A stretch of DNA of 64,000 bases from Nautilus pompilius (Eukaryota; Mollusca; Cephalopoda; Nautilida; Nautilidae): the NCBI GenBank assembly GCA_018389105.1, contig JACATO010000924.1, positions 304,001-368,000 of the forward strand, written 5' to 3'. Shown here in pieces: positions 1 to 11,527 of this stretch (its first letter is position 1; each line of letters opens with the position of its first letter). Made by a program: the position numbers and the translations under genes. Under the pieces are notes generated by a model. The model worked only from the letters and a program-made list of their open reading frames with translations, did no database searches and was not told the origin of the DNA.

Positions 1-3000
1 ATATATTTGTATACATAAGAACTGTTTTCTTATGACTTCTCTTGATCTAGACAATTAACTTGCTAACATTCTATATTACAATATCTAATGCCTTGGAGAT
101 TGCCTGCTGGCTTCTATCAACATTCCATTGTTTAATTATGCATCCTATTTTTGAACTTCGTCAGTTTCTGTCAACTTCTTGCTCATGGCATGACTGTCTG
201 CAGACTGGCTCCTTCTGCCTGTACTTGCTCTTATAGCCCACATTCATCTGCCTATCATTTAAATGGAATGATCTGTTTGACTCTCAGGGTTGCTTGTTTA
301 TTCAAGTTGTCTTTGTATATTATACAGTAGAAATTCTGTAATATATCTATAAACATTTTTAAGTGAGAGGACATAAAAGCATTTTGAATTTCTGTTTCTT
401 GATAATCATTAAAAAAATATACTGGTAAACAGTATTTATTATGCAATAATCTGGTATTAAATAATAAGGATAAAATAAAACTAAATTCCTTGTTTATTTG
501 GGGGGGGGGAATCCTAGAGAAGCTGTCACCTCTAAAAGAAATGCGCAATTCCAGGGCACTTTCAGCTAGCCAGTGTTTCGTACAACCCTTGAATGACTTT
601 TGAATAACATGGAAAAAATGTAGGATTGTTTTAAGTTTAGAATTTAAACTACATCTCTTTCTTTTATTATATACTTATGTTCCATAGTTGTATGAAACAT
701 TACTCATTTCAAGCATCACTTAGCTGATTCTATGATAAAAGGTTCCTAAATTATTGATCTGCCAATAATATCCACGTTTGTTTTGACATTAGCAGTACAA
801 ATAACCTTTATCTGTCAAGTCAAATTGCTTATGTCAACAATAATTTGGAGGAATATGACTTTGGAAAGATGGTGCATAGTACATGTGTACCTACATTTTA
901 AAGCATCATCAGCTAGAGACACTGTAGCATTTAGATTTTCAAGATTTTACATGTTTTCAGTTTCCTCTCTCTCCATCTCATTTTTGCCAGTGGTATAAAT
1001 TAGCAGCTAAGACTTTGGCTGTCTGACTTCACCCAGTTACTGCAGCAGTTTGATAAAACAAATCCTGAGCTTATGTCAAAAGACTAATGACCTGCCATGA
1101 TATACTGTGCTTCACTGATCAGTACATGATGGTGTTTGAAAGGCAATGGTATTTGGATTTTTTAGTTTGCCATCATAAAAAGTGAACAATTGATTTAAAA
1201 TGGGCACCTGTAATTAAAAAAAAAAGTAGATAGAACCAACCCTTATTTCATTTGTGGCACTAAATTCTGCTTTTATTACATATAATGCAGCAATTGGATG
1301 CTTTATTTGGAACGCTTAATCTAGGCAAAAATGAAAGTAAAGAAAGCATGCAGAGTTTGCGAAAAGTAAGGGATATAAGATGATAAGCACAAAATGTGTT
1401 ATTTCAAAGTTAAGGATAAAGGAGATAATTCAAGCAAAAATGATAATTTTAAACTGTCTACTAACTGTTGGCCAAGAAAAAATCTATAGCTTAGCGAAGA
1501 AAATGAGAGTATTTTGTTTGTATTATCAGATTTTATGCATTGGAATGCTTAATTTTTGGTGGATAGACATTTTTTAAAAGTTTTACTGTTTACAGGCAAA
1601 ATGGCTTTAAGAAGTATTATTTACCTTCTAATTCATAGTAATATTTAATGATTTATTTATTAGACTGTTTTGAGATGGTTATGTACACTGCTCCAGAGTT
1701 CAGGTAGCTTAGATTGAACTATGAGATGGTGTGCGATCAGAAAACCTGCATATTTGACATTTTGTTTATTTTTGGATGGACTGACCACTTCAGATGCAAG
1801 TAGTTTTGAAAATAATTGTAAAAATGAAAATATCACTACATGTAAAAGTTGTGGAGGTTAGGGTACGGTCAACAAAAGTCCCAGATGACATCGGTGTCAG
1901 GTCTGACTGGACAGTCTTCCGTGCATCAGGTGTTTGAGCTATGCCAAAGATTGCATTGCTGTGTTTGTTTTTAAATCTGCTGGAAAAGAAGCGTTTGCCA
2001 GCTCTTAATGTGATTATATAGGTGCCCTACCTGAGATGGCAGCAGAAAGTCTGAAGACTCTGCCTTTTCCTCACTAGCGTCTATCAGAAGATGGCCTACC
2101 AGTGTTTTTATTTCTCTATGACTGATTACCACACAAAATGCCAAAATTTCTGTCATTAGCAATATTTTTTCTTAGTAGTGGTGGTTTTTTGTTTTTGTTT
2201 TTTTTTTTTTTTTAAATGTAGTTGATCATAGTATTCTGCTAAGCTGAAAGGGATTAACAGTAAGATACGATCAGTGGACTTTCTGTGCCACCGGATCATG
2301 CTAGAACATGTACAATTTTGAGTAATAAGAGAAAAACTGAGTCATATTTGAAAATGGCTGTAGACTACTAACATAATGTAAGTAAACTACATTTGCCTTA
2401 TTAGGCTAATTGCATTTTTTTGATGAACCTAAAATAAAAAAATATTGGTGAAGCTAATGGCAACAGTGGTAATTAGTTAATTGCAAAAAAAATAACTCAA
2501 TAGGAAACATGTCGGTGTTGGACGTAGTTTTGTTTTGGTTCTATCACTATCTAAAAGTAATCTTATTAACATTTCTGAACATGCTTACTGCTCTGTCTTA
2601 AGGACAGTCCTGGCTGTTTGGGTACACAGGTCATGTATATCCAAAATAAAGTAGAGGTTAAATAAAATCTCCTTTATATATTGACTGTTGTTTACGTATA
2701 TGTTATTACATGCTTTGACTTTAAGATGATGATAAATAACAATAATTGTAATGAGGTATTTAGTTTTGAAAAGTCTGTATTTTACAAATATATATAAAGA
2801 AATAATGACAATAGTAAATTGATTTAAAAAAAAGAGAGAGAGAGAGAAAGGTAAGATAATATATTTGGTAAGCATCTGCAGCCTAGAACAAAGTTAAATG
2901 CTTTTTAGAAGTATTATTCATTGAAACATGAAGTTGATAAAAGATTTCCAAGATGTTTGGTACCTTATGACTGTCTGTTCAATTTTGTGGCATTCACTGC

Positions 3001-4655
3001 TAGCAAAAATATCTAACGCATAGATCACAGTAAAAACAAAACAAAAAACTTAATATTTCTTTCGGTAGATCATAGCTTAGCAATTCAAATAATATCTTCT
3101 TAGAACAGCCCAAAGAGCAAACAATAAAAAAAAAAACTATTAAAGAAAAAAAAAAAGTATTTTTCTTTTTTACATATGCAAGTTTCCTTTTTCTTTTCCA
3201 TTGAAATAAGTATCACTACAGTTATACAGAGTAGTATAAATTATTATAGTGGTATACAAACCTGAGCTGCCAACCAACTGCTCTTGTATTGAATATTTGT
3301 TTAGCCTGCTTATCTATACTGACACCAGTATCACTTGTTGGAGACAACAGAGACACCTGTTATGGAGGACATACTGAACAAAATAGCACTGACATTTGGG
3401 AAAAATGTTGAGTGGGGGGGGGGATGCTGAAAACTGACTTGTTCCCTGGCAGACCAAAGATGCGGGGGAGAGGGGATGACCTTGATATTTTTATGTCTCT
3501 CTTTACTAGTTGTATGCTACGTGCTTCACTTGATAAATTCAATCATTGTCAAAAAAATGTCTTTATTAAAACTTTTACTATGAAGTGAGCATAGATGTAT
3601 ACAAAGTAGCCTTGTAACTTCAATAAACTCAACATTTTAGCATTTTACATGCTTTTTTTCATAGCAAATTATGAATTGCATACATCAAGTGGTTGTGTCA
3701 GTTCACATATTCCATATTCAAGAGGACGAGATCATTTAATCTGTCCTGAGCCATTGCGGCCTGCAAGATGGTTTTTTTTTTGGGGGGGGAGCTTTGAGTT
3801 TGCTGAATCATCTCTCAGATGATGCAACCGTATAACTATTGGCATTACAAAAAAATCCAAAGTGCCATACATATATTGCTGAAAATTGCTTCCGATTTAA
3901 AGCAAACTCTTGTTCAAAGGATATAAGAGGCTGAGGAGAGAACTTGCTCCAAAAACTGGCAAAATGGTACCGTCAGATGGTGCATTTCTCCAGTCAACTC
4001 AGATGAAAACACCTGTCTTGTGTTCATTTGAAAATTACCACATGTACCTTAGAATACCTGATGGCAACTCCAAGTACGTCCACTAAAAGTTGAATGCTGA
4101 ACAGGTGCTTGATGTCTTGATTCAGCAGTGTAATGTGTTAATCCTGTAATAATGGTGTAAGACGGCTCTGTTTGAACTGCGTCTCAGCAAAGCTGAGGTT
4201 GAATGTATGCATTGGTGTGAACTAAATTAACCAATAAAAACAGTGCAGCAATCTAACATTTGCTGCTGTGATGATATTTACCATTAATCATCTATATCCT
4301 ACTGAAAAAGTTTATTTATTATCCCCCCCTCCATCTAAAAGTACTATAAGGTCAGTCCCCTTGACAGTTACTGGATCCTTTTGATCAATTTTTGGAGGGC
4401 TCTTTGCCCAGCTATCCCTCACTGTCTCCATTACTGGATGTTCTTCAGATGGCAGCTTTCTGTGTGTGAGTCTTTAAAGTTATTGAATAGTTGAAACTAG
4501 ATAGGTTCTGGTGAAAAAATAACAAAAATGATATTCTTCTGGTGTTGTTATCACTTTTGTCGTTGTTTCTAACGTAAAATCATAGCAATGTATGTGAAAG
4601 AGATGTAGATTTGAGTGACTTATGAAGAACTTTGGTGATAACAATGTAACTATCT
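1..4655. other. AT-rich non-coding stretch
   Basis: I see no gene or recognisable transposon here. Open frames are short and show no domain. There are homopolymer runs (G runs near 509-518 and 3413-3422, and a T run followed by a G run near 3772-3788) and a short AG repeat at about 2832-2847. Intron or intergenic DNA is the simplest reading. Confidence 0.6.
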
Positions 4656-4710
4656 CTTAGGAAAATTCAAATAAAATCCAGCCAGATACCATTATGGTGA
4701 TGCTATTTTA
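4656..4710 (+). mobile_element. Palindromic MITE copy D, left half
   Basis: This is the left half of a short palindromic repeat family described at 9599-9674. It aligns without gaps to that copy over about 43 bases, from ATTCAAATAAAATCC to GATGCTATT, with roughly four fifths identity by eye. The match stops at the TA where the mariner element begins, and the family sequence resumes on the far side of it. Confidence 0.75.
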
Positions 4711-5806
4711 TAAAGTCATTACAAAAGTTTTGTCGGTTTTTATATTATGTTAATTTGGGGTTAATTTTTTGCATGCTTGTGACAGTGTTATGTAGATAGG
4801 TTATCTATCATTTTGTAGTGTGTGCTTTGACATACATTATGCAAAACCTACCTTTTTACAAATCATATAATGGATACTTGTTTCAGGGTTCTGAATGAAG
4901 CATGGATAGAAAAGCTTTTCATGCCATTTTGCTTCATGAGTTAAAATCAGGCCACAAAGCAAGCGAGGCAATTCGTAACATTAAGCAAGCAAGGGACAAG
5001 GACACAGCAAATGGGCACACAGTACAACATGCGTATTTCATGCCATCTTATATAATATTAGCTGCCACACAAATCTTGATAGAAGAAAATTAGGTTTTAG
5101 CTTTTAATCCTGTCTCTTTCATAAACGTAATTCTTAACCGAATCATTACATGTGATGAAAAAATGGATCTTTTATGACAGTTGCATACGATCAGTACAGT
5201 GGCTCACCAGAGACAAGGCTCCTAACCACATTCTAAAATCCAGCCTCCACCCAAAGAAAGTCACAGTTTGCTATCTGGTGGACTGCAAATGGTATCATCC
5301 ACTATGACTTCTTGCAACCTAGCAAAATGATCACAGCTGAAAGGTACCGTTGGGAATTAAACGTTGGGAATTAAACGTTCATCAGAAACTCTCCCAGCGA
5401 CAGCTGGCATCAGTGAATTGAAGAGGTCCAATCCACAACAGTGCTCATCCTCATGTTGCAAAAGTGATTCTTCAGAAAGTGGACATGTTCGGGTATGAAG
5501 TTCTCCCTGATTCAGCCTATTCATCAGACCTTTCTCTCACAGACTACTACCTTTTCAAATACCTTGACAGCTTCCTCCGTATGAAATCCTTCTCCAACAA
5601 AGCAGCAATTGAAACTGCCTTCCAACAGTTCATCAACTGTAGAAATCCAGATTTTTTTCAAAATTGTATAAATGTGCTTGTAGCTCATTGGCAGAATTGT
5701 ATTGATTGTAATGGAACTTACTTTGATTAATAAACTTCGCGTTCAGCAATGATTTGAAGTCTGATTGTTGTGGTAAAAAACTGACAAATCTTTTGTAACA
5801 ATCTAA
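4711..5806 (+). mobile_element. Mariner element, degenerate, about 1.1 kb
   Basis: The element has terminal inverted repeats of about 31 bp (4711-4741 and 5776-5806). They share the core TTACAAAAG, then TTTGTC and a run of T. A TA dinucleotide flanks each end (4709-4710 and 5807-5808), as expected for the mariner TA target duplication. It encloses a broken mariner transposase on the same strand. Full-length mariners are usually near 1.3 kb; the shortfall fits an internal deletion between the N-terminal helix-turn-helix and the catalytic domain. It lies inside a palindromic MITE copy and so is younger than it. Confidence 0.9.
4902..5730 (+). pseudogene. Mariner transposase pseudogene
   Basis: In active elements this nuclear enzyme cuts and pastes mariner DNA. 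The start at 4902 opens with a typical mariner N-terminus (MDRKAFHAILLHELKSG, then IRNIKQA and TANGHTVQ). The rest of the DNA-binding region is missing. The frame recovers at about 5145 with ITCDEKW, which holds the first catalytic Asp. The region of the second Asp (normally HDNARPH) reads HNSAHPH, so that residue is lost. The last block, starting FGYEVLP with YSSDLSLTDYYLF and ending NCIDCNGTYFD, keeps the third Asp of a DD34D triad. A 14-bp tandem duplication (GTTGGGAATTAAAC twice, 5349-5376) and several stops add damage. The family resembles the mariner domain of vertebrate SETMAR, but this is an ordinary dead copy. Confidence 0.9.
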
Positions 5807-5834
5807 TAGTTGGGGTTCATGTGAAAATTCCTAG
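5807..5834 (+). mobile_element. Palindromic MITE copy D, right half
   Basis: After the mariner's right TA, the sequence GTTGGGGTTCATGTGAAAA then TTCCTAG matches the right arm of the palindromic MITE (compare 9637-9674). With the mariner and one TA removed, the two halves align ungapped to that copy across the join. The copy ends CTAG followed by TA. Confidence 0.75.
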
Positions 5835-7687
5835 TATATTGTTACATACAGTACTTTCTGATGCAGGGATAAATCATCTATGTATTGGATTCAAATCATA
5901 TATAGCATTAAGTTCTAGTCTTTTTAGTTAACAAAACCTGAAGTACATGTTGAACGTAAAGAATACACTGAAGTACATGATTTGACCTAGACATATTAGA
6001 GGTGATTAACATAAGGCCATCTTAGCTTACCCATTATCGTCTATGCTAACCCAAATAGACAGTTGACAAAGACTGATATATCATACATAGTGTCACTGTA
6101 GCTGAGAGAGAATTTATAGTTGGGTATAGTAAATATTCTTTAAAAAAAAAACGTTTTTCCCGTCTTACTAATTTATGTGATTTTTCCATAAAATTATAAG
6201 TACCACTGTCCTGCCATTATGATCACTGTCCTATTGTGAAGAACAGACTTTTTTTAGTCGTATTTTCAAAAAGAGAGAAATCCATAATAGGATACGAAAT
6301 TTTTTCTACAGTGCTGTTTGTTACCAGTTTTTCCTTAGATAACATGGAACTAAAATTTTCAGATGATATCCAATGCCATTTGACACTGAGACCTCCATCC
6401 AGCAATTAGATTGCAGAATGAAAAAATATTAGCAAGCATCTATCTTGACTGATGTCATGAACCGAACTGAGATGAAATTGGCTTTGATCAGAAATAGTTG
6501 GAGGGAGCATGGTCCTTGTAAGAATTAGTGCTGGCTGGTAGTGAAGGCAACCAAGATGACTGTGGGTTTGTAACCACGATGGAGGATAACCACAAATCTG
6601 TTCTCTCTGTTCTGTACTTAATTAGCATCATTTGTTTTGGATACACAACTGTAAAAAAAAAAATGCAAGCAGTGTTTCCTGAAAGTGGTATGACTCTTAG
6701 ATCACGGCTGATCAGTTAATTGTGTTATGATGACACTTCAATAGTCTTGCAGTGACTTTCATACTTGCAACTTTCCAACTGCATTTTATAGATTACCTAT
6801 GGCATTCTGATGTCTGTTAGCATTGAGAAAATCTGTAGACTACACGAGTGCAATGCAACCATGTAAATAGAAAGGATGCATCTGCAACAAAACAACAAAC
6901 AATGGTGTTTAGCACACACAGCCTTAATTATCATAGTAGGTTAAGAACAGCAGCAACCATATTCTGTAGCAGCATTGGACTGGTTTGTAAATGTGCCTTA
7001 TTCTAATACCAGTGTGTATTTAAAGTTATCACTGTTCTGGTAGTGAAAAGTTCCAGCAAAGAAAATGGATTAGTTTACTTTTTAATAAAATTTCTGTACT
7101 GGAACTTTTGATGCCTAACAAGATTTGTCTGCTACTGTATCATGTATATGAAAATGAAATGCTATGCTTTTTGATAAGTCTGATATCTAACACTTGCTCC
7201 TGTGTGTCAGCTGTATTTGTTTGTTTCTTTGTGTTTCTTGTTTCTTTTTCTTAAAGGAGATTTTGCAAAAGCTCAAGTCCTATATCTTTATTCTATCTAG
7301 TTACTATGTCACATAACTGGGCGGACATTTTTGTGCGTTTACTTGCTCACATAAAAATAGACTTTGATCAGAGGATAGGGCAACAATCAGCAAGCTTCTT
7401 CAGAATTCTTTTTCATTGTCAGAACTGAAAGTATAAAAAGATGAAAGTATATAATAGGGAAAATAAATTAATGATTTTTCATTCTGTTGCAATCAATAAA
7501 TTTTAATTACACACACACAGACAGACAGACAGACACAGACACACACCCACGTGTGTATTTTTTTCTTCCCTGTAGCTTTCAAATTTCAAATACACTACTA
7601 TTAAAGAATTTGAAGAAATACCTTTTTTTTCCCTAAAGAGTCCATAACAATTTAATTCTAAGTGACAGACATCAGCAGACCATTATA
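5835..7687. other. Non-coding stretch with CA/GACA repeat
   Basis: No gene or clear mobile element is recognised. A compound microsatellite (CA, then CAGA) lies at about 7509-7549. Open frames here are short and without known motifs. Confidence 0.6.
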
Positions 7688-8180
7688 TGGGGTGTCCCCC
7701 AAAAACTGTATACAAACTTGTCAGCTACCATGCATAACATTTTTTGTCTCAGTGTTAAGAGATGTTGTTCGGAAGCTTCACTGGGGATGGTACCATGCAA
7801 CACAGCAGCACATCTTGTTGATGAGTTTTCGGTGGGTGATAAAAATGTATGGACAATTTTGGATGAACACTTTACTGGGAAGTGAATGGGGGACAAGGTG
7901 GATAAGTTGAATACTTGCCTGATCTGATATCACTAGATCTCTTCCTGGAGGGCAAAGCACATGTCACAAAATAAGCTGCTGTCCACGAACTCCAAAGAAG
8001 TGTTGATGCTTTAACAACAAATATTTTTGTAAAAAAAAATGTGCATGCTGATGGTGGACATTTTGAACACTTACTGTAGTGTTGGGGTGTCTGATGAATA
8101 AAGAAAATATTTTATTAAGTGATACGCATTTGTTTATTAGGCTATAAAAATGTTTGTACATCTCTCTTTGGGACACACTG
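7688..8180 (+). mobile_element. Short IS630/Tc1/mariner-type element, 493 bp
   Basis: Terminal inverted repeats begin TGGGGTGTCCC on the left and, read from the other strand, CAGTGTGTCCC on the right. Both continue to a shared GTATACAAAC/GTACAAAC motif about 29 bases in. Each end is flanked by TA (7686-7687 and 8181-8182). The interior holds only the C-terminal part of a DDE transposase on the plus strand, so this is a deleted, non-autonomous copy. Confidence 0.75.
7828..8078 (+). pseudogene. C-terminal fragment of a mariner-type DDE transposase
   Basis: The translation shows a decayed C-terminal half of the arthropod/mollusc Tc1-mariner group. VWTILDEHFTGK matches the region before the catalytic carboxylate. 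PDLISLDLFLEGKAHV corresponds to the family's PDLTPLDFFLWGYLK motif, and HADGGHFEHLL followed by a stop matches the typical GGHFEHLL terminus. At least two in-frame stops and one frameshift are present. The N-terminal helix-turn-helix and first catalytic Asp are absent. It is inactive. Confidence 0.7.
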
Positions 8181-8928
8181 TATATCATGTAAAGGTTTTT
8201 TGTTTTATAAGAATAATAACCTGCTAAAACCATTGCTGCTTGGTCTGAAGCTTATAAATAGTTGCCTGTTGTTTATTATTAAGAATATTGTTTGTTATTT
8301 TTAGTCTTTAATAAATTAACAAATAACAAAGCAAGCAGACTTGCTGGCAATTAACCCATCCCTCAGAACAAGAAAAACAACAATCAACAAATGATGATAT
8401 AAAGTACAAGATCACTAAGGAAACCTAATTTTAAGGTAATACATTAAATAAATTCTGTGTATTTAACGAGGAAGGACAAAATAAGAATTATTTAAAAGAA
8501 ACATTGTGAAAAGTTGTATCTTTTGTTAAATTATATTGGTATTTGCAAGATGCATCATTTGAACTCGAGAATTTTGTTGGTATTTATGTGAAGAGAATTT
8601 TGGATGTGCTGACAATGAGATAAACACTGGGTATGTTTGTTAATTGAAAGGCTTTGTCAGCATAGTTTCATTAAAAATTCTCATGCCTTCTAAATCATTG
8701 AAAAATTAGACAACTGAACATCAGAAGAGTCAGATCATGTGAGTTCAAGAACCTTGTTATTAGGGTTTTTTTTTTTTTTTAAATATCCATTATTTGTTGA
8801 CAATATCAACACAAAAATTTCCAAATGAAAACATTCAAGAAATTAATGACTCTTGTTGAGGAATTTATCTTGACAAAAGCTTTTGGCACCTGGTACCATT
8901 CTTGTGAGAAATGGCTACCCCACCCCCC
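8181..8928. other. AT-rich non-coding stretch
   Basis: I see no gene or recognised repeat. A run of T lies at about 8766-8780. Confidence 0.6.
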
Positions 8929-9256
8929 TTTTTTTTCTTCTTCGATCACTCATTCATAAGAGTGGGATGCGTTGCACCGTCGTTATGCGCTCTCTGTCCC
9001 AGTGCCTCAGTCTTCAGCAACGGTTTGTTCTCCTGACTTTTCCTTGTCATAGGAGACTCGCCTCTGCCACGGCTATAGATCGTCCCCCACCCCCCGCCCT
9101 TGGTTCCTCTGAGTGCCTACATGGGTCACTCCCCAGCAGCAATGCCAGCAGTAAAGTACCTTGCTCAGGGGTCACAATGATGTGCCAGCAGCGGGAACTG
9201 AACCCAGAACCCTTAGGTCCCGAAGCCAACACACTCACCACTGAGCCACATCGCCT
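8929..9256 (-). mobile_element. tRNA-derived SINE, GC-rich family
   Basis: On the minus strand the head at about 9256 carries an A-box-like segment, TGGCTCAGTGGTGAGTG (9233-9249), and a B-box-like segment, GGTTCAGTTCC (9194-9204), at tRNA-like spacing. These would be the internal RNA polymerase III promoter. A unique GC-rich body of about 240 bp follows, including CCTGAGCAAGGTACTTTA. It ends in an A run followed by G (plus-strand C and T run, 8923-8936), as expected of a retroposed RNA. Open frames across it are by-products of high GC. I found no second full copy of this family in the window, and no clear target duplication. Confidence 0.7.
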
Positions 9257-9259
9257 GGA

Positions 9260-9598
9260 ATCCTACCCTGATGGTTTGTTTTACATCCAGCCCTCTATAC
9301 TACAGGGTGTGTAATTACTGATACTCAAAACCTTAAACTTTATGTAATAATCTTTTAATGCAAATGAAAGAAAATAAGTCATGACATCACAGATTATCAA
9401 TGCAGGAAACCAGTACGTTACGATGTTTTTTTTTCTTCTGAATGTCAGTCACATTTGATTGGTTTGTGGTTAAGTTACCAACTCTGGATAACTTTAATAA
9501 GCAGTTCCCTTAATTATTTGCATAGGCACAGAAAGGGTAGCTCATGACTTCCTATTGCATATGCATGTATGCATTGCCATTTCTGTTTTTTTTTTTTT
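9260..9598. other. Non-coding stretch
   Basis: Nothing recognisable. T runs lie near 9426-9433 and 9586-9598. Confidence 0.6.
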
Positions 9599-9674
9599 AA
9601 ATATTCAAATTAAACCTAGCTGGATACTATTACAATGATGCTATTGTTGCTGGGTCTCATTTCAATGTCCCTAG
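9599..9674 (+). mobile_element. Palindromic MITE copy A (best reference copy)
   Basis: This element of about 76 bp has two inverted arms. The left arm (ATTCAAATTAAACCTAGC) and the right arm read in reverse (CTAGGGACATTGAAATGAGA, then CCCAGC) share the family arm CTAGGGACATTCAAATGAAA, then CCCAGC. The centre reads TGGATACTATTACAATGATG, then CTATTGTTG. The right end is CTAG followed by TA. Copies A, C, D and I all have TA next to CTAG at a readable end, consistent with TA target duplication and a Tc1/mariner-type enzyme acting in trans. No coding capacity. Confidence 0.75.
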
Positions 9675-10515
9675 TAGTTGCTAATGCAGATCACTGGTAA
9701 TGATTTGACCATTGAACTTATTTTGCTCTCTCCTATTTTTCAACCTGTATAGCAGCACTTTCATTGTTTAACAAAAAAAAAAAAAAAGTGACAATATTGT
9801 GGTTCAGTGTAATATGAAAAAAAGAAAAATTGTATATATGTTTTCAGTATATCAAGATACTGTAGATAGCTAGCAACCGGAGATTCCTGGTTCAAATTCC
9901 CGCATCACCGTTAGTTGTCTACAGTATTTTGAGATGCCGAAAACATACACATATATACAATGCATCATTCTACTGGTGACAAAAGGTACTAGCTCAGTCA
10001 TGGATATTGCAGTGGAGTTCTGTGGCAAAACACCATGAAAAACATTTCCTACTGTCATGTAGTCCATTTTACAGATACTGTAATTTGGTATAGCTCTTCA
10101 TATTATGGTGCTTGGCACAGACAATCTGGAATGCTTCCTTGTAATCCAGACAAAATGTATTAGTATCTTAATTTTCCAAACTGTAAATTATGTTCTGTTT
10201 GGTTTAGGAAGACTTTATTAAGAACACTAATTCTAGTAGCATTTACAATTACTTAAAATACTTTTTCTTTTTTCTTTTTCAATTTTTGTATTTTTCTTCT
10301 TTTTTTAATCTCAAACCTCAGGTAAAGTCTTTGAGACTCTTGGCACATGCATTCTGGTCACAAGACCAGCAATTATAATAATTGTATCTGTTTGTTCTCA
10401 CAGAAAATGTTTTTCAGTAATACATCACAGAGATGGGTGGGGAGAGTTATTTAAAAACAGAATGTATAATCATCATAAAGAAGGTGACTATAAGATACAA
10501 TGAAAAAGAAAAAGA
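9675..10515. other. Non-coding stretch with possible SINE remnant
   Basis: A B-box-like segment, GGTTCAAATTCC, at about 9889-9900 follows GCTAGCAACCGGAGATTC. It could be the head of a decayed tRNA-derived SINE, but I see no A box or tail. The rest is AT-rich without recognisable content. Confidence 0.35.
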
Positions 10516-11215
10516 AATGCATATCTCATAAACTTTGACTTGAACCTTTGTTTCCTCAAAATAGCCTCCTTTTGCTCTAATGATAAATTTGCAAATTCTG
10601 GGATGTTTATCTAGTAACTTTGCTAAATATTTGGGTGTCACTGAGTTCCATGCTGTCTGGAGATATTCTTATAACTGTTCTTATTTGGCATTATTTTTCT
10701 AATGTTTTTGTCGATTTCATCCAGTAAGAGTTCAGTGGTTGGTAAATCAGGTGACTGGTGGCTAGACTATGCTCTGGAGGACACTTGTCTCTCTCTCCTC
10801 GCTCTCTACATATGTCTGTGTGATTTGTAAGTGTTACAGAATGAATCCTGCACTTATTAGTTGCCTACCAGAAGGAACTGCATGCCTTTGCAGACAGACC
10901 ACTGTGATAATGTTCTTTCATCAGTGTTCCAATAATTGTACAAAGATTGCCAATTGAATTAGCTCCAAAACACCCCCCCCTCCCTCCCAGACCATTATGC
11001 TATCTTCTCTTTATATATAGGTGTAGAGAATTCTGCTTTGAAAAAAATTTGCTTTTTTTTTTTGTCATTTGTACAACAGAAAATCTCAGTAATTGCAGCC
11101 TTTAACAGCTGCTTTTTTTTCTGGGGGTTTAGAAACATCTGTTTAATGATGCTCTGTGACACGTGACAACATCTTATTAGCCCATTTCTCATCTAATGAA
11201 AGTATGCAAAATGAA
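10516..11215 (-). pseudogene. Tc1-like transposase relic
   Basis: Read on the minus strand through several frameshifts and stops, the order of motifs is that of a Tc1-family DDE transposase. GANSIGNLCTIIGTLMKEHY (about 10,900) matches the G..GIGNLC.IEGTM.KE.Y block. SSHQSPDLPTTELLLDEIDK (about 10,720) matches WPPQSPDLNPIEHLWDELDR. TPKYLAKLLDKHPRICKFI, then AKGGYFEETKV, is the normal C-terminus with the MPRRCQAVI.AKGG-like motif. The catalytic region is too damaged to be active. The N-terminal paired-like DNA-binding part is not seen. Confidence 0.7.
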
Positions 11216-11239
11216 TAGGAATCAAACCCCCTTTGTGCT

Positions 11240-11298
11240 TCAGAAGGCTATTTTAATGAAACAAAGGTTTAAGTCAAAGTTTATTAGATATGTGTATC
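11240..11298 (+). repeat. Inverted duplicate of the Tc1-like tail
   Basis: This plus-strand segment (GGCTATTTTAATGAAACAAA, then GGTTTAAGTCAAAG) is about 90 per cent identical by eye to the reverse complement of 10516-10570, the segment encoding the C-terminal GYFEETK tail of the neighbouring relic. The relic is therefore flanked by oppositely oriented copies of its own 3' coding end, about 670 bp apart. Confidence 0.65.
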
Positions 11299-11429
11299 TT
11301 TTTGTTGTTGTTGCATCTATGTATTGAATTTTCACTACGTTATGACAAGAAATAAATTGGTTATACTATATCTTTTTTTTAAATAATTGTCCTCATATTT
11401 GTTTTCTTCCAAACTTTCGACTGTTAGTA

Positions 11430-11476
<47 letters not shown>
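11430..11476. repeat. (GT)n(AT)n compound microsatellite
   Basis: A GT run passes into an AT run of about 34 bp. It abuts MITE copy B. AT repeats offer many TA targets, which fits the insertion preference inferred for that family. Confidence 0.9.
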
Positions 11477-11479
<3 letters not shown>

Positions 11480-11527
11480 GGACGTTCATGAAACCCAGCT
11501 AGATATAATTACAGCCAGCGAGTCCCC
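11476..11527 (+). mobile_element. Palindromic MITE copy B (partial)
   Basis: The left arm TTAGGGACGTTCATGAAACC, then CAGCTAGATATAATTACAG, matches the family described at 9599-9674. The right arm is not recognisable beyond a short GAGTCCCC. The copy sits directly at the end of an AT microsatellite. Confidence 0.6.

Noticed and set aside
7501..7560. CAGA repeat read as a CRISPR-like array
   Set aside because: It is a simple microsatellite without spacers, in an animal-type genome.
8883..9314. A 143-codon plus-strand frame
   Set aside because: It lies on the antisense of a tRNA-derived SINE; the length follows from high GC, and the protein shows no domain.
9889..9900. GGTTCAAATTCC as evidence of a tRNA gene
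   Set aside because: No acceptor stem, anticodon arm or A box could be placed; at most a SINE scrap.
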